A stretch of 64,000 nucleotides of DNA from Erythrobacter sp. YT30. GTDB taxonomy: Bacteria > Pseudomonadota > Alphaproteobacteria > Sphingomonadales > Sphingomonadaceae. Location of the stretch: positions 767,501 to 831,500 of the forward strand of contig NZ_LMAF01000002.1 in NCBI RefSeq assembly GCF_001542875.1, written 5' to 3'. The translations under genes and the position numbers were made by a program. A model generated the notes under the pieces. The model ran no database searches, was not told the DNA's origin, and saw only the letters and a list, made by a program, of their open reading frames with translations. Of this stretch, positions 20,898 to 30,272 are shown piece after piece. Positions within the stretch are counted from its first letter, which is position 1; every line of letters begins with the position of its first letter.

Positions 20898-21788
20898 GAT
20901 CATTCCTACAACCGCGAGCACCATTCCGCCCGCGGTCAGCCAAGTCCATTGATACCCCTCAAACAGTGTCGAAAGCGCCATGGCGACCGAGATCGTTAGG
21001 ATCGAATTATATGCCGTGCGACCAGCACCAATCTCTCGCACGAGATTATAGTGCAGCGGGAACGTAACAACTGAACCGATCAGCGCGAGATAGACGATCC
21101 CGCCCCAGTAGGCATGCGAAGTGGGCATAGGCGGAGGCCCCGCGGTGAGAAGGGCAAAGCCAAGGTCAAACACCGTCCCATAAAGCATCGCCCAGGCGAG
21201 CAGGCTTACCATCGGCACACCCCGCCCTGTCGGATTGGCCTGGATCACGTTCGCGACGGAGGCCGCCACGATGCCGAGCATGGCAAGCGCAATACCAAGC
21301 CCCGGATTGCCACCGACAACGCCTGCCTCAGGATTGCTCAGCCATTCATGCGCGAGGAGAAGCGAGACCCCGACAATCGCAACCGCGCTACCGGCAGCAA
21401 ATCCGCCCTGCATTCTCTCGCCCAAAAAAATCCTCGCAAACAGGGCATTGGGCACCATCAGCAAGCCGAACATCATCGCAACAATGCCGGACGTCACGTA
21501 GAGTTCTGCGTGATAGACGAAGAGAAAATTGCCGCTGAATTGAAAGATGCCGACAAGGGCTGCGAGCATGTGCTCAGGCCGGGTGAGCTTCAGTCGGCGC
21601 TTCATCAAGAATGCGACCAGAAACAGCGCAGGTGTCGCGAGCGCAAATCGATAGAACACCGACCATGCGGCGGGCACGCCATCAATCTGGCCGGTGATCA
21701 CCAGCCAGGTGGAGCCCCAGATGGTGCCCGTCAGCAGAAATGGGATGATAACGCGCGGGGTAAGGAGCGCTGCTGAAGTGGCGCTCAT
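20868..21788 (-). CDS. EamA/DMT-family transporter
   Basis: A 306-residue protein with about ten hydrophobic helices in two repeats, starting with the EamA signature IPFLLTGTIWGSTWLVI and having a second repeat around MVSLLAWAMLYGTVFD. The family exports amino acids and small metabolites. Its start overlaps the stop of the threonine aldolase gene (ATGA), so an amino-acid-related substrate is a reasonable inference but not shown. Confidence 0.85.
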   Translation of the reverse strand: MSATSAALLTPRVIIPFLLTGTIWGSTWLVITGQIDGVPAAWSVFYRFALATPALFLVAFLMKRRLKLTRPEHMLAALVGIFQFSGNFLFVYHAELYVTSGIVAMMFGLLMVPNALFARIFLGERMQGGFAAGSAVAIVGVSLLLAHEWLSNPEAGVVGGNPGLGIALAMLGIVAASVANVIQANPTGRGVPMVSLLAWAMLYGTVFDLGFALLTAGPPPMPTSHAYWGGIVYLALIGSVVTFPLHYNLVREIGAGRTAYNSILTISVAMALSTLFEGYQWTWLTAGGMVLAVVGMILALRAKQAR

Positions 21789-22804
21789 AGATTGGCTATT
21801 GCCTTGGCCAATGCGGTCGCATCCTCATCGCGGGTGTCCCAGGCGGTGACAAAGCGCGCCGCGTCTGCGCCCCAATCGTAGAAGGCAAAATCTTGCGCAC
21901 GCAGCGCTTCGCGTTCAACTTCGCTCAAGTGCACGAACAGCTCATTGGCTTGGGCCGGGTGCATCAGGCGGTCGCCACATGCATCGGCAATCTCGGCCGC
22001 TGCCGCATTGGCGTGGCGCGCATTGTGAAGCCACAAATCGCCGTCGAGCATCGCCAGAATTTGCGCGGCAAGATAGCGGCCCTTGCATTGCAGGTGTCCG
22101 GCACGCTTGCGGCGATAGCGAACTTGGGCGGCCTGCTCTTTATCGAACAGGATCACGGCCTCTGCGCTCATCCCGCCATTCTTGATGAAACCAAATGCGA
22201 GGCTATCGACCGGGCCGCTCGCTTTCTGAGCAGCCGCCGCAGCCTCGCCTCCAAGAAACGCTGCTGAATTGGCAAAGCGAGCGCCGTCCATGTGCAGGCC
22301 GAGCCTGCGCTCTTTTGCAAACGTCCCAAGCGCTGCAAGCTCATCGGGCGTGTAAGTCCGGCCATATTCGCTCGCCTGCGTAATCGAGATCGCGTGCGGC
22401 TGCACCTGATGCACGTCGTCGCGGATGGGATCGATGAGAGCTGCAATGCCGTCTGGCGTGAGCAAAGCGCCTTCACCACTTGCCAGCATCAGCTTTGCGC
22501 CGTGGAGATAAAAGCCGGGCGCACCGCCTTCGTCGACTTCGATATGCGCCTCTTCATGGCAGACCACCGCGCCATGGGGTTGCACCATAGTGCCCAGTGC
22601 CAGGCAATTCGCCGCTGTGCCCGTTGCCACCCAAAGCCCCGCGCATTCACGCCCGAACAGATCGGTAAACCGCGCATCAAGCTCTGCCGACAGCGCATCA
22701 CCATCATAGGGATTGTCGGCGCTATCAGCGTTCCGCATGGCCCCCCACACGGCAGGATGGACAGGGGCAGCGTTGTCGGAGAGGAAGGGTTTTGCATCAC
22801 TCAT
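21785..22804 (-). CDS. Low-specificity L-threonine aldolase / beta-eliminating lyase
   Basis: A 339-residue fold-type I PLP enzyme. Family landmarks are the N-terminal LSDNAAPVHPAVW, CHEEAHIEVDEGGAP, LHMDGARFANSAAFL and the presumed Schiff-base lysine in FGFIKNGGMSAEAV. Such enzymes split L-threonine or allo-threonine into glycine and acetaldehyde. Coupling with the EamA transporter downstream suggests joint handling of an amino acid. The Lys context (KNG rather than KG-L) matches the alphaproteobacterial subgroup; beta-hydroxy amino-acid specificity remains open. Confidence 0.85.
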   Translation of the reverse strand: MSDAKPFLSDNAAPVHPAVWGAMRNADSADNPYDGDALSAELDARFTDLFGRECAGLWVATGTAANCLALGTMVQPHGAVVCHEEAHIEVDEGGAPGFYLHGAKLMLASGEGALLTPDGIAALIDPIRDDVHQVQPHAISITQASEYGRTYTPDELAALGTFAKERRLGLHMDGARFANSAAFLGGEAAAAAQKASGPVDSLAFGFIKNGGMSAEAVILFDKEQAAQVRYRRKRAGHLQCKGRYLAAQILAMLDGDLWLHNARHANAAAAEIADACGDRLMHPAQANELFVHLSEVEREALRAQDFAFYDWGADAARFVTAWDTRDEDATALAKAIANL

Positions 22805-22854
22805 TATGGAACGCCCATAGACCCGCTCGCATTGAAGGCAAGAAGGGAACTTTC

Positions 22855-23184
22855 ATGATCAAGCCGGAAACCGCCGTCACCATCACGCATCACGCTCAAG
22901 GGCAAGGCGGCAAGTATGTCGCGCACGTCGAAGGCGACGATGCGCAAGGGACGCTGGAATGGGAGCCGGTTGACGGTGTGCCGCAAGATGGCGTCACCAG
23001 CGATATTCGCGTCGCAACCCACACGATCGTGCCCGATGCCATTGGCGGGCGCGGCGTGGCAGCTCAATTGGTTGAACGACTGATCGCCGATGCTCGAAGA
23101 CAGAATTTCCTGATCGTTCCGCAATGCTGGTATGTCGCGAAGAAGTTTGACGAAAACCCGGATTGGGCAGATCTTCGGGCTTGA
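22855..23184 (+). CDS. Small GNAT-type acetyltransferase (YjdJ-like)
   Basis: A 109-residue protein of the minimal GNAT type. The core THTIVPDAIGGRGVAAQLVE is the acetyl-CoA pyrophosphate loop (GGRGVA). PQCWYVAKKFDENPDW is the C-terminal family signature with a conserved Cys. The start follows AGAAGGGA by six bases; an upstream in-frame start overlapping the aldolase promoter was rejected. The substrate is unknown. Confidence 0.82.
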   Translation: MIKPETAVTITHHAQGQGGKYVAHVEGDDAQGTLEWEPVDGVPQDGVTSDIRVATHTIVPDAIGGRGVAAQLVERLIADARRQNFLIVPQCWYVAKKFDENPDWADLRA

Positions 23185-23191
23185 AAGTATG

Positions 23192-23280
23192 CCGAGCCGC
23201 CCGCTCCCTCCGCCCTTCCACCCGGATCATACTCCGGTGTGAAAATCCGGGTGGAAGGGCGGAGGGAGCGGGTGGCTCGG
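23192..23280. repeat. Long near-perfect inverted repeat (36-base arms)
   Basis: Arms at 23192-23227 and 23245-23280 are complementary at 35 of 36 positions, the exception being a G-T wobble, around a 17-base spacer. The arms are rich in CCCTCC/GGAGGG blocks. The element fills almost the whole gap between two convergent genes, starting 8 bases after one stop and ending 3 bases before the other. It can act as a bidirectional terminator, but it is far longer than needed for that. Confidence 0.95.
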
Positions 23281-23282
23281 GC

Positions 23283-24863
23283 CTAGCGAACAGCTTCAAG
23301 CTCCGAAAAATCGGTCTCGGAAATAGTCTCGAGAACCTTCCTCCGCACTTCTCTTGCGCGCTCAACGGGAATTCCGGGGATGGAAAGCTCGCCACCTGCC
23401 AATCCCAAATACAGAGTCGCATAGCCGCGTAGCCGCGCGACGGGGCCTTGCGACACTTCGGCCGAATGGAGCTTTACCCGTTTGGCGAACTGGCTTTTGG
23501 GAGCGAGAACTCCGCTCATCACCATTACCTGACTTTCATCGAGAGTGTGCCGCTTGAACCGCCATGCGAGCGCCGTCAGCGCTGCTGATAGGACGGCGAG
23601 CGCCAATGGTATGGCCACGGCAAGCGCCGTCCATTCCGGCGCGTTCAGGCTCGTGGCAATTCCGGCCACCACAGCCGCGATCACGAAAAAGCCGGCATCC
23701 CAGATCATGCTGTCGGTGCGAAAAGCGCGGGTCGCTCTGTGCCATTCGGCGTTTTCGGCGGGCATATGAAAGCCGGCGACCTCAGCAATGGGTTCGATCT
23801 CGTGGAGCTTTGCAAACGGGGCGACCACATGGCTCGCTGCGCCTGCATCTTGGGCCAGACTGATGAATTTGAGATTGTGCCAGCCAAACCGAAAGCGAAA
23901 CCAGCGCGTGCCGATTGTCACACCCTGAACGCGGTGGACAGGCATCACCACATCGGTTTTCGAAAAAAGGCCGCGCCGCCGCCGAAACCCGCGTGAATTG
24001 CGCTCCAAAAGGTATCCCCATTCGCGGCTGAACGTGCGGAAGAGGCCCGTCAATGAACCGACAAAAATGACCGTAATGATGCCCAATACGGCGGCGATAG
24101 CCTGCGCATTCGCGCCAAGGTTCATGATCCAGCCGCCCTGCTCCTCTGCCAAAGCGCGCCAGTATTCGACTTCCCAGATATCGACACCGAGGAAGTTATC
24201 AGCGTACTGAAACAGGCCCAAAACCACCGCGAAGGCGGCGAGCGAGAATTCGAACAGACCGAACGTGAATAGTCTGCCTGGCCCCATTGCGAAGAGAGTT
24301 TCGGCCTCTTCTTCGGTTTTGACAGATGGTGCAGATGCACCGGCATCCTCTGCATCTGCGCTCACAGGCGCATCGCGGCGTTCGCGCACAAGCTCGCGCA
24401 GAGCCTCGCCATCCTCTAGCTTCAGGTAAGCGAGCGCCAGATCATCTGCCCCGCCAGCGCCGGTTTCAAATTTCACTGCGGCAAGGCCGAACAGTCGCGG
24501 GAAGAACGGTTGTTCAAGGCTCACATCCTGTATCCGCTCATACGGGACGGAACGCGCAGCCCGGCTCAATATGCCGCTTTCAACGCGGATGTCTGCTTCA
24601 CCGATTGTGTAGGTGAGCTTGCGCCAGCGCAGATAGCTCATCACGCCGCCAAGAACGATAATGATCGCGCCAATAACTGCGCCGATCATAAACCCATAAT
24701 CTGTGCGGGTTCCAAAAGCCGCTGCAAGAGCGGGAAAGATAGCATTGCGCACCGCTGATAGCCCGCCGACCACCACGCCGAGAGGTGCTGTGCGTTGCGG
24801 TTCGGGCACGTTTTCCTGCGCGGCAGGCTTGGCCCTCACCGGGACCGAAACAGAAGCGCTCAC
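23283..24863 (-). CDS. Membrane PH-domain protein (YdbT type)
   Basis: A 526-residue protein with repeated bacterial PH (bPH2) units interleaved with transmembrane helix pairs. The first PH unit follows RWRKLTYTIGEADIRVESGIL, the second is around RRGLFSKTDVVMPVHRVQGV, and the third around RHTLDESQVMVMSGVL. The start is GTG, overlapping the stop of the upstream gene by GTGA. YdbS/YdbT pairs are widespread inner-membrane proteins of poorly known function, probably in envelope homeostasis. Confidence 0.85.
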   Translation of the reverse strand: MSASVSVPVRAKPAAQENVPEPQRTAPLGVVVGGLSAVRNAIFPALAAAFGTRTDYGFMIGAVIGAIIIVLGGVMSYLRWRKLTYTIGEADIRVESGILSRAARSVPYERIQDVSLEQPFFPRLFGLAAVKFETGAGGADDLALAYLKLEDGEALRELVRERRDAPVSADAEDAGASAPSVKTEEEAETLFAMGPGRLFTFGLFEFSLAAFAVVLGLFQYADNFLGVDIWEVEYWRALAEEQGGWIMNLGANAQAIAAVLGIITVIFVGSLTGLFRTFSREWGYLLERNSRGFRRRRGLFSKTDVVMPVHRVQGVTIGTRWFRFRFGWHNLKFISLAQDAGAASHVVAPFAKLHEIEPIAEVAGFHMPAENAEWHRATRAFRTDSMIWDAGFFVIAAVVAGIATSLNAPEWTALAVAIPLALAVLSAALTALAWRFKRHTLDESQVMVMSGVLAPKSQFAKRVKLHSAEVSQGPVARLRGYATLYLGLAGGELSIPGIPVERAREVRRKVLETISETDFSELEAVR

Positions 24864-25429
24864 AGGCTTTCCCGTTTGATATGAGCGCGGATTTCTTCGC
24901 GCATGTCCTTAGCAAGTTCGTGATTGAGGCCGGGCAATTGCACCGAAGCGTTATGACTGCCAGCCGTGTGCACCGTTAGCGTCGCGATGTTGAAGAACCG
25001 CTCAATCGGGCCCTGATCGACATCGATATGCTGAACCCTGCCAAACGGGACAATTGTATCCGAATGCCACAGGATCCCGCGCACGACGCGCAGCCTGTCT
25101 ACGCTGATCTGATACCCGCGCGCTGCATAACGGCGTGTAGGGATGCGGATGATCCAAAAGGCGCAGGCGATCAGAACCACAAGGCCGACAATGCCTGAAG
25201 GTATTCCAAGCTCCGGCACAAAAACCGCCTCAGCCATAAGCGCACCGAACAACAGCGGCACCGAAGACACCATCGCAGTCAGCCGCAGAGCGGGAACATA
25301 ATTGGGATCGAGCTTGGTCAGCTCGGTCTCATCATTCACCTCCCCGATCACAGAAGGCGAAGCAGGCTTGTCAGAGCCCAATCCAGCCGAAAGTGGCTCA
25401 GGAGACTGCGAAGGGATAGTTGTTTCCAT
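24860..25429 (-). CDS. Membrane PH-domain protein (YdbS type)
   Basis: A 189-residue partner of the YdbT-type protein. Two transmembrane helices (MVSSVPLLFGALMAEAVF and IPSGIVGLVVLIACAFWII) precede one bPH2 domain with the family pattern RGYQISVDRLRVVRGILWH, FGRVQHIDVDQGPIERFF and LTVHTAGS. The start METTIPS is preferred over a longer frame extending toward the acyl-CoA dehydrogenase gene. The preceding gene on this strand ends 32 bases upstream. Confidence 0.85.
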   Translation of the reverse strand: METTIPSQSPEPLSAGLGSDKPASPSVIGEVNDETELTKLDPNYVPALRLTAMVSSVPLLFGALMAEAVFVPELGIPSGIVGLVVLIACAFWIIRIPTRRYAARGYQISVDRLRVVRGILWHSDTIVPFGRVQHIDVDQGPIERFFNIATLTVHTAGSHNASVQLPGLNHELAKDMREEIRAHIKRESL

Positions 25430-25461
25430 ATGTGCTAACTTGGGTAAGTCAGCAGCGCAGA

Positions 25462-26634
25462 TCAAGACGCTCGCTGGTTAAACCGCCGTCCGATCATGGC
25501 GCTCGCAATATTGGTTTTCTGAACATCAATCGCGCCGCCCGCGATCCCCCAGGCGTATGCATCGCGCAGGCGCTGTTCCATGCCGTATTCGGTGTGATAG
25601 CCATAGCCGCCCATAACCTGCATGCCGAGCGCTGCAACATCGCGGACAATCTCATTGGCAAAGCATTTGGCAAGGCTGCTTTCATAGACGGTGGGGAGGC
25701 CATCTTCCTGCGCCGAAGCATTGATCGCCGCGCGATGGATCAAAAGGCGGGCTGCGTCCACTTTCATTGCCATATCGGCGAGCTTTAGTTGCACCGCCTG
25801 AAAATCGACGATGGGTTTACCGAAAGCCTTGCGCTCCTGCGTGTATTCAAGCGCCTGTTCCAGCGCGCCCGCCGCAACACCAAGGGACTGCGTCGCATTC
25901 CCGCAGCGCTCAAGGCCAAAAGCGCTCATCAACTTGCCGAAACCGCCCGCGCCGATGATCACATTTTCGCCAGGCACTTTGACATTATCAATCGCGAAAT
26001 CGGCGGTGGGGATGCCGCGAAAACCCATCAGCTCTTCGCGTTTGCCAAATTGCATCCCTTCCATATCCCGTTCGAGCAGGATCGCGCCAATGCCCTTTGC
26101 GCCGGGATCATCGGAGAACCGCGCATAAGTGACGTAATAATCGGAATGGCCGCCCCCACTTGTCCAGCGCTTATAGCCGTTGACCACAAAACCGTTGCCG
26201 TCAGGTTCGGCCTTCGTGGTGAGATCGGTCAAAGCCGTTCCCGCGTCTGGCTCCGACATGGAGACAGCGACGATCTTCTCGCCTTTGATCACTTCGGGAA
26301 GCACGCGCGCTTTCATTTCGGGGGAGCCAAAGCGGTCGATCGTCCGCACTGGGCCGGTGAGCGCTTCGAACACAGGAAACGCAACCGCGTTAGAGACTTG
26401 CGCAAACTCTTCCAGCACCAGCAAGGCTTCGAGATGGCCAAGGCCCAGCCCGCCATATTCTGTCGGCAAGTTCACGCCCAGAAAGCCCATCTCGCCATAG
26501 GTTTTCAGCATGTCGTGCGGGACCGGATAGTCCTTCACTTCCATATCGCGGGCAAGCTCGGTCAGTTCGCTTCGCGCAAATTTGCGTGCGGTTTCTTTCA
26601 GCTCGCGCTGGTCATCAGTCAGTTGGAAATCCAT
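25462..26634 (-). CDS. Acyl-CoA dehydrogenase family protein
   Basis: A 390-residue flavoprotein with the family N-terminus MDFQLTDDQRELKETARKF. FAD/substrate-loop motifs are VAVSMSEPDAGTALTD and NGYKRWTSGG, and the C-terminal helices contain RKAFGKPIVDFQAVQ and QVMGGYGYHTEYGMEQRLRDA. The position that usually holds the catalytic Glu (IYEGT) reads GIAGGAID, so the base may sit elsewhere or the enzyme may be atypical. It is divergent from the GST gene. It could be co-transcribed with the PH genes, but by content it opens the catabolic island. Confidence 0.88.
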   Translation of the reverse strand: MDFQLTDDQRELKETARKFARSELTELARDMEVKDYPVPHDMLKTYGEMGFLGVNLPTEYGGLGLGHLEALLVLEEFAQVSNAVAFPVFEALTGPVRTIDRFGSPEMKARVLPEVIKGEKIVAVSMSEPDAGTALTDLTTKAEPDGNGFVVNGYKRWTSGGGHSDYYVTYARFSDDPGAKGIGAILLERDMEGMQFGKREELMGFRGIPTADFAIDNVKVPGENVIIGAGGFGKLMSAFGLERCGNATQSLGVAAGALEQALEYTQERKAFGKPIVDFQAVQLKLADMAMKVDAARLLIHRAAINASAQEDGLPTVYESSLAKCFANEIVRDVAALGMQVMGGYGYHTEYGMEQRLRDAYAWGIAGGAIDVQKTNIASAMIGRRFNQRAS

Positions 26635-26669
26635 CGCTCATCTCTTTCAGGCAGGGCTTTTCCCGTCCC

Positions 26670-26681
26670 CTAGCGCATTTG
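26670..26681. promoter_or_regulatory. Candidate shared site CTAGCGCATTTG between acyl-CoA dehydrogenase and GST
   Basis: CTAGCGCATTTG lies 36 bases upstream of the dehydrogenase ATG. It is one of four related CTAG/CAAAAGCG-type elements in island promoter regions (others near 30287, 31795 and 37847). It may be an operator or part of a -10 region. Confidence 0.3.
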
Positions 26682-26757
26682 TGAGGGCGACGGGCAAGTG
26701 CCAAACGCATAGGGTCAAAGGCAAAGCAGTATTAAAGGCCAGGAAGCCAGGAGAGAG

Positions 26758-27408
26758 ATGATGACGACACTCCATTCAAGTTTGGGTCCCAATCCGCGAT
26801 TGGTGCGCATGTTCATGATCGAAAAGGGTCTGGAGGAAGGCAAAGACTTTCACCGCGTCCACTACGACATCATCACGGGCGAGAACCGTCAGAGCGCTGA
26901 CTATATGGCGAAAAATCCGCTCGGCACGATCCCGACGCTTGAACTGGATGACGGCACTTGCCTCACCGAAAGCTGGCCGATTTGCGAATTTATCGAAGAG
27001 GAGCATCCCAGCCCCAACATGTTTGGCGAAACCGCAAAAGAGCGCGCGGAAGTGCGCAAATGGGCGCGTTTGTTTGATCAGGAGGTCGTTGTACCGATGA
27101 CGATGGGCTTTCGCGCGACCGGCGGTCGGCCAATGTTCGAACCACGCATGACCGTTGTCAGCGAGGCGGCGGGTGCAGAGCTTTCGACCATGTCGGATGA
27201 GAAATGGCGGATGTTTGATAAAGTGCTTGGGGACAGCAATCACTTTGCGCTTGGCCGCTTCACCTTTGCCGATCTCATCGTGTTCTGCTTTGCCAATTTC
27301 GGGTTCACAGTCGGGTGGAAGCTGCCCGAGGGAACGGACAATCTTGCACGGTTTATTGAGACGCATAATGCACGGCCCAGCGCTGCGGTTTGGAAACAGG
27401 CAGAATAA
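26758..27408 (+). CDS. Glutathione S-transferase family protein
   Basis: A 216-residue protein with a thioredoxin-like N-terminal domain. The loop LHSSLGPNPRLVRMF holds the likely catalytic Ser, the cis-Pro is in NPLGTIPTLEL, and the gamma-glutamyl site is TESWPICEFIEEE. An all-helical C-terminal domain follows. It could conjugate or isomerise an electrophilic intermediate. Two tandem ATGs follow AGGAGAGAG, with the second equally possible. The stop overlaps the start of the next dehydrogenase (TAATG), so they form one transcription unit. Confidence 0.87.
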   Translation: MMTTLHSSLGPNPRLVRMFMIEKGLEEGKDFHRVHYDIITGENRQSADYMAKNPLGTIPTLELDDGTCLTESWPICEFIEEEHPSPNMFGETAKERAEVRKWARLFDQEVVVPMTMGFRATGGRPMFEPRMTVVSEAAGAELSTMSDEKWRMFDKVLGDSNHFALGRFTFADLIVFCFANFGFTVGWKLPEGTDNLARFIETHNARPSAAVWKQAE

Positions 27409-28172
27409 TGCCTGACCTTTCAGGCAAGGTCGCCATCGTTACGGGCTGCGCAAGCGGAATTGGCGCGGCAACGGTAAAGCGCCTTGCCGCAAATGGGGCG
27501 AAGGTGCTGGGAACCGATGTAAATGCCGATGGCGCCGCGGTTTGTGATGCGGCAGGTGCGCGCTTCATGGTGCAGGATGTCGGCGATACGGCTTTTTGGG
27601 CCGATGTGGTGGCTGCCGCGACGGGCGAAGGGGGCAGGCTCGATATCCTCGTCAACAATGCCGGGATCGTTTCGCAGCATTCGATAGAGGATGTGACCGA
27701 CGAGATTTGGGACCGAACCTACGACGTCAATATCAAGGGCACGATGGCGGGTTGCCGCGCGGCAATTGCTGCGATGAAGAACAATCCCGGCGGATCATCA
27801 GGAGCCATCATCAATATCGCGTCGACCTCCGCCATGGCCGCGCTTCCCGGAGATGTCGCCTATTGTTCAAGCAAAGGCGCGGTACGAGTGCTTTCCAAAA
27901 GCATCGCCACGCATTGCGCGCAAAATGGCTACAACATTCGCTGCAACACCGTGATCCCGGGCGCGACCGAGACAGGTATCCTGAACGCTGCAGAAGAGCA
28001 CATGCCGGGCCTGAAAGCTGCCGTGGCGGCGACATCGCCGCTCAATCGGCTGGGTGATCCGGCGGAAACAGCGGCAGCGATTGCCTTTCTCGCCAGCGAT
28101 GAATGCCCGTTTATGACGGGGGCGGAAATGCTGGTGGATGGCGGTGCCTTGTCGATCCATCCCGGATTTTAG
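27408..28172 (+). CDS. Short-chain dehydrogenase/reductase
   Basis: A 254-residue classical SDR. The NAD(P) loop is TGCASGIGAATV, followed by LVNNAGIVS, catalytic Ser in IINIASTSAMAA and YCSSK as the YxxxK pair. The C-terminal GALSIHPGF is typical. Asp in GTDVN after the second strand suggests NAD rather than NADP preference. It is coupled to the GST gene, so both probably act on the same intermediate, oxidising an alcohol or reducing a ketone. Confidence 0.88.
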   Translation: MPDLSGKVAIVTGCASGIGAATVKRLAANGAKVLGTDVNADGAAVCDAAGARFMVQDVGDTAFWADVVAAATGEGGRLDILVNNAGIVSQHSIEDVTDEIWDRTYDVNIKGTMAGCRAAIAAMKNNPGGSSGAIINIASTSAMAALPGDVAYCSSKGAVRVLSKSIATHCAQNGYNIRCNTVIPGATETGILNAAEEHMPGLKAAVAATSPLNRLGDPAETAAAIAFLASDECPFMTGAEMLVDGGALSIHPGF

Positions 28173-28181
28173 ACCGAGCTT

Positions 28182-29501
28182 TTAGGCTGACTGCATCCGC
28201 TCCAGATAGCCTGACGATTTCATCTGCCGTGCGGTCCAGGCAAATGCGATCATGGCCAATACGCCTGCAACAGCGCTGACCAAGAACATCGAGACAGCGA
28301 GACTGGAGGTGCCGTAAGTGTCCACCAACCCATCGCTGATCCCGCCAATCAATGCGAGGCCGATGGCCTGACCGATAAGGTTGTTAAAGAACAGCGCCGT
28401 TGCCACCGCAAATCCGCGATTGGCCGGTTCGACCGCGGCCTGAATGCCCGACAGAATGGGTGCCTGGCTCGCGACATAGATCGAATAGGCAAAGGCGAAC
28501 CACGCGAGGAAAACCCAGAAATCATCCGAAGTCAGCGCGAAGGCCAACGGGACCAGACACAGCAGGCTGACCAAGCCCGGAAACCAGGCGCGCCAGCGTT
28601 CGTCCCGCCGCGTCAGCCATTCGGTGATATATCCGCCAAGGATCGGTCCCGGTATCCCTCCCATTGCAAATGTGAGGCCGAGATATAGCCCGATATCTCC
28701 GGTAGAAAATTCGAAGCTGCGGATCATCACCGGAGCCATCCAGACGGCAAGTGCATATCCGATGACGATCTGCAGCGCCCATCCAGCGGCAAGGCCGACG
28801 AACACCCGGTTGGAGAGAATTGTGCGGATCGTTTTCGATAGTCCCTCTTGGGTGACTGTCGCGTTCGCAGCCGCATATCGTCCGCGCTGCGGCTCTCGCA
28901 CAGTGAAATACATGATCGCGCCGATGAGCAGTCCGGGCAATCCCATCAGGATAAAAGCCCAACGCCAGCCGAACGCTTCGGCCAGCATTCCGCCAGCGAT
29001 CAATCCGGTGGCCGTGCCCAGCGTCGCGCCGAGAGTGAGGAAACCCATCGCTTTGGCAAGCTCTTCGCGCCGGAAATAATCAGCGACAAGGCTCTGCGAA
29101 GCAGGTCCGGAACATCCCTCACCCACGCCCACGCCGGTTCGAGCCAAAAACAGCGTCCAGAACCCCGTCGCCATGCCGCAAAGTGCGGTCATCAAGCTCC
29201 AGAATGAAATCGCCGCCGCTACGATATTCTTGCGCACTGATCGATCGGCCAATCGCGCAGCGGGAAAGCCTGCCACGACATATGTCGCGGTAAAGGCCAA
29301 ACCGCCGAGCAGGCCGAGTTGCAAATCGGTGAGGTCGAAATCGGCCTTGATATCCTCGATCAGGATCGAGAATACGAGCCGGTCTGCGATGCTGAACAGG
29401 CTGACGACTGTCAGCAGCGCAAGCACATACCAGCGGTACGAGCCCTCAGCCTTTTGACCTTGCGCAGGATCTTTAGTGATGGGGTCGGGCGTCGAGGCCA
29501 T
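28182..29501 (-). CDS. Major facilitator superfamily transporter (spinster-like)
   Basis: A 439-residue protein with 12 predicted transmembrane helices. The MFS motif between helices 2 and 3 reads GFPAARLADRSVRKN, and ARTGVGVGEGCSGPASQSL is typical of the spinster-like subgroup common in sphingomonad catabolic clusters. It probably moves an organic acid or the pathway substrate across the inner membrane. The 5' end overlaps the SDR gene upstream by 29 bases, so they share a transcript. Confidence 0.88.
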   Translation of the reverse strand: MASTPDPITKDPAQGQKAEGSYRWYVLALLTVVSLFSIADRLVFSILIEDIKADFDLTDLQLGLLGGLAFTATYVVAGFPAARLADRSVRKNIVAAAISFWSLMTALCGMATGFWTLFLARTGVGVGEGCSGPASQSLVADYFRREELAKAMGFLTLGATLGTATGLIAGGMLAEAFGWRWAFILMGLPGLLIGAIMYFTVREPQRGRYAAANATVTQEGLSKTIRTILSNRVFVGLAAGWALQIVIGYALAVWMAPVMIRSFEFSTGDIGLYLGLTFAMGGIPGPILGGYITEWLTRRDERWRAWFPGLVSLLCLVPLAFALTSDDFWVFLAWFAFAYSIYVASQAPILSGIQAAVEPANRGFAVATALFFNNLIGQAIGLALIGGISDGLVDTYGTSSLAVSMFLVSAVAGVLAMIAFAWTARQMKSSGYLERMQSA

Positions 29502-30252
29502 TGTCCACCGGGATTGTCAGGCCGTTCAAGAACCGCGCATCATCGCTCGCGAGAAACAGCACGCATCCGGCGATATCGTTGGGGTGACCAAGCGCATCTG
29601 CAGGCAGCGGGCCAGATGGAATTTCCATCGGCGCCTCGCCCGCGCGTCCTGACACTTCCATTACCATTGGTGTCTCAATGCCTCCGGGGGCAAGCGCGTT
29701 GCAGCGAATGCCGTATCCTTCATCCTGGCAGTGCATGGCAATCGAGCGGGTCATCGATGAAATCGCACCTTTGGCAGCGGTATAGGCAGGGATCATCGGA
29801 TAGCCCATCAGCGCTGCGGTCGAGGCCATGTTGATGATTGACGAGCCGCCCCCGCCATTCTTTTTGTGCCGATGCTTCATGAGCGGCAGCGCGTATTTGC
29901 AACCCAGGAACGTGCCGTTCACATGGATATCGAGGTGCAATTTGAAATGATCGAGCGAGCAATCCTCGATGTTCTCGAAAATGACATTGCCCGCATTGTT
30001 GACGAGGATATCAAGCCCGCCATGCCGCTCCTTCACGGCTTGCATGACATCGATCCATTGCTGCTCACTGGTGACGTCAAGCGCCATCGCATCGCCGCCA
30101 ATACTGTCGGCCACTTTGTGTGCCAATTCAGCCTCACGGTCTGTCACGATGACTTTCGCGCCTTCCGCGGCCAATCGCTCGCAATCCGCTTTACCAAGAC
30201 CCATCGCGCCGCCCGTTACTAAGGCCACGCGTCCCTCAACCCTTCCTGCCAA
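29473..30252 (-). CDS. Short-chain dehydrogenase/reductase
   Basis: A 259-residue SDR with cofactor loop TGGAMGLGKA, LVNNAGNVIF, Ser in INMASTAALMG and YTAAK. The start is taken as TTG, because GGAGAG lies five bases before it and the protein then begins right at the first beta-strand. Longer in-frame starts run into the divergent promoter region and have no ribosome site. Asp of VTDRE suggests NAD. It is upstream of and overlaps the MFS gene. Confidence 0.85.
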   Translation of the reverse strand: MAGRVEGRVALVTGGAMGLGKADCERLAAEGAKVIVTDREAELAHKVADSIGGDAMALDVTSEQQWIDVMQAVKERHGGLDILVNNAGNVIFENIEDCSLDHFKLHLDIHVNGTFLGCKYALPLMKHRHKKNGGGGSSIINMASTAALMGYPMIPAYTAAKGAISSMTRSIAMHCQDEGYGIRCNALAPGGIETPMVMEVSGRAGEAPMEIPSGPLPADALGHPNDIAGCVLFLASDDARFLNGLTIPVDNGLDARPHH

Positions 30253-30272
30253 GTGCTCTCTCCCAAAAGCTT

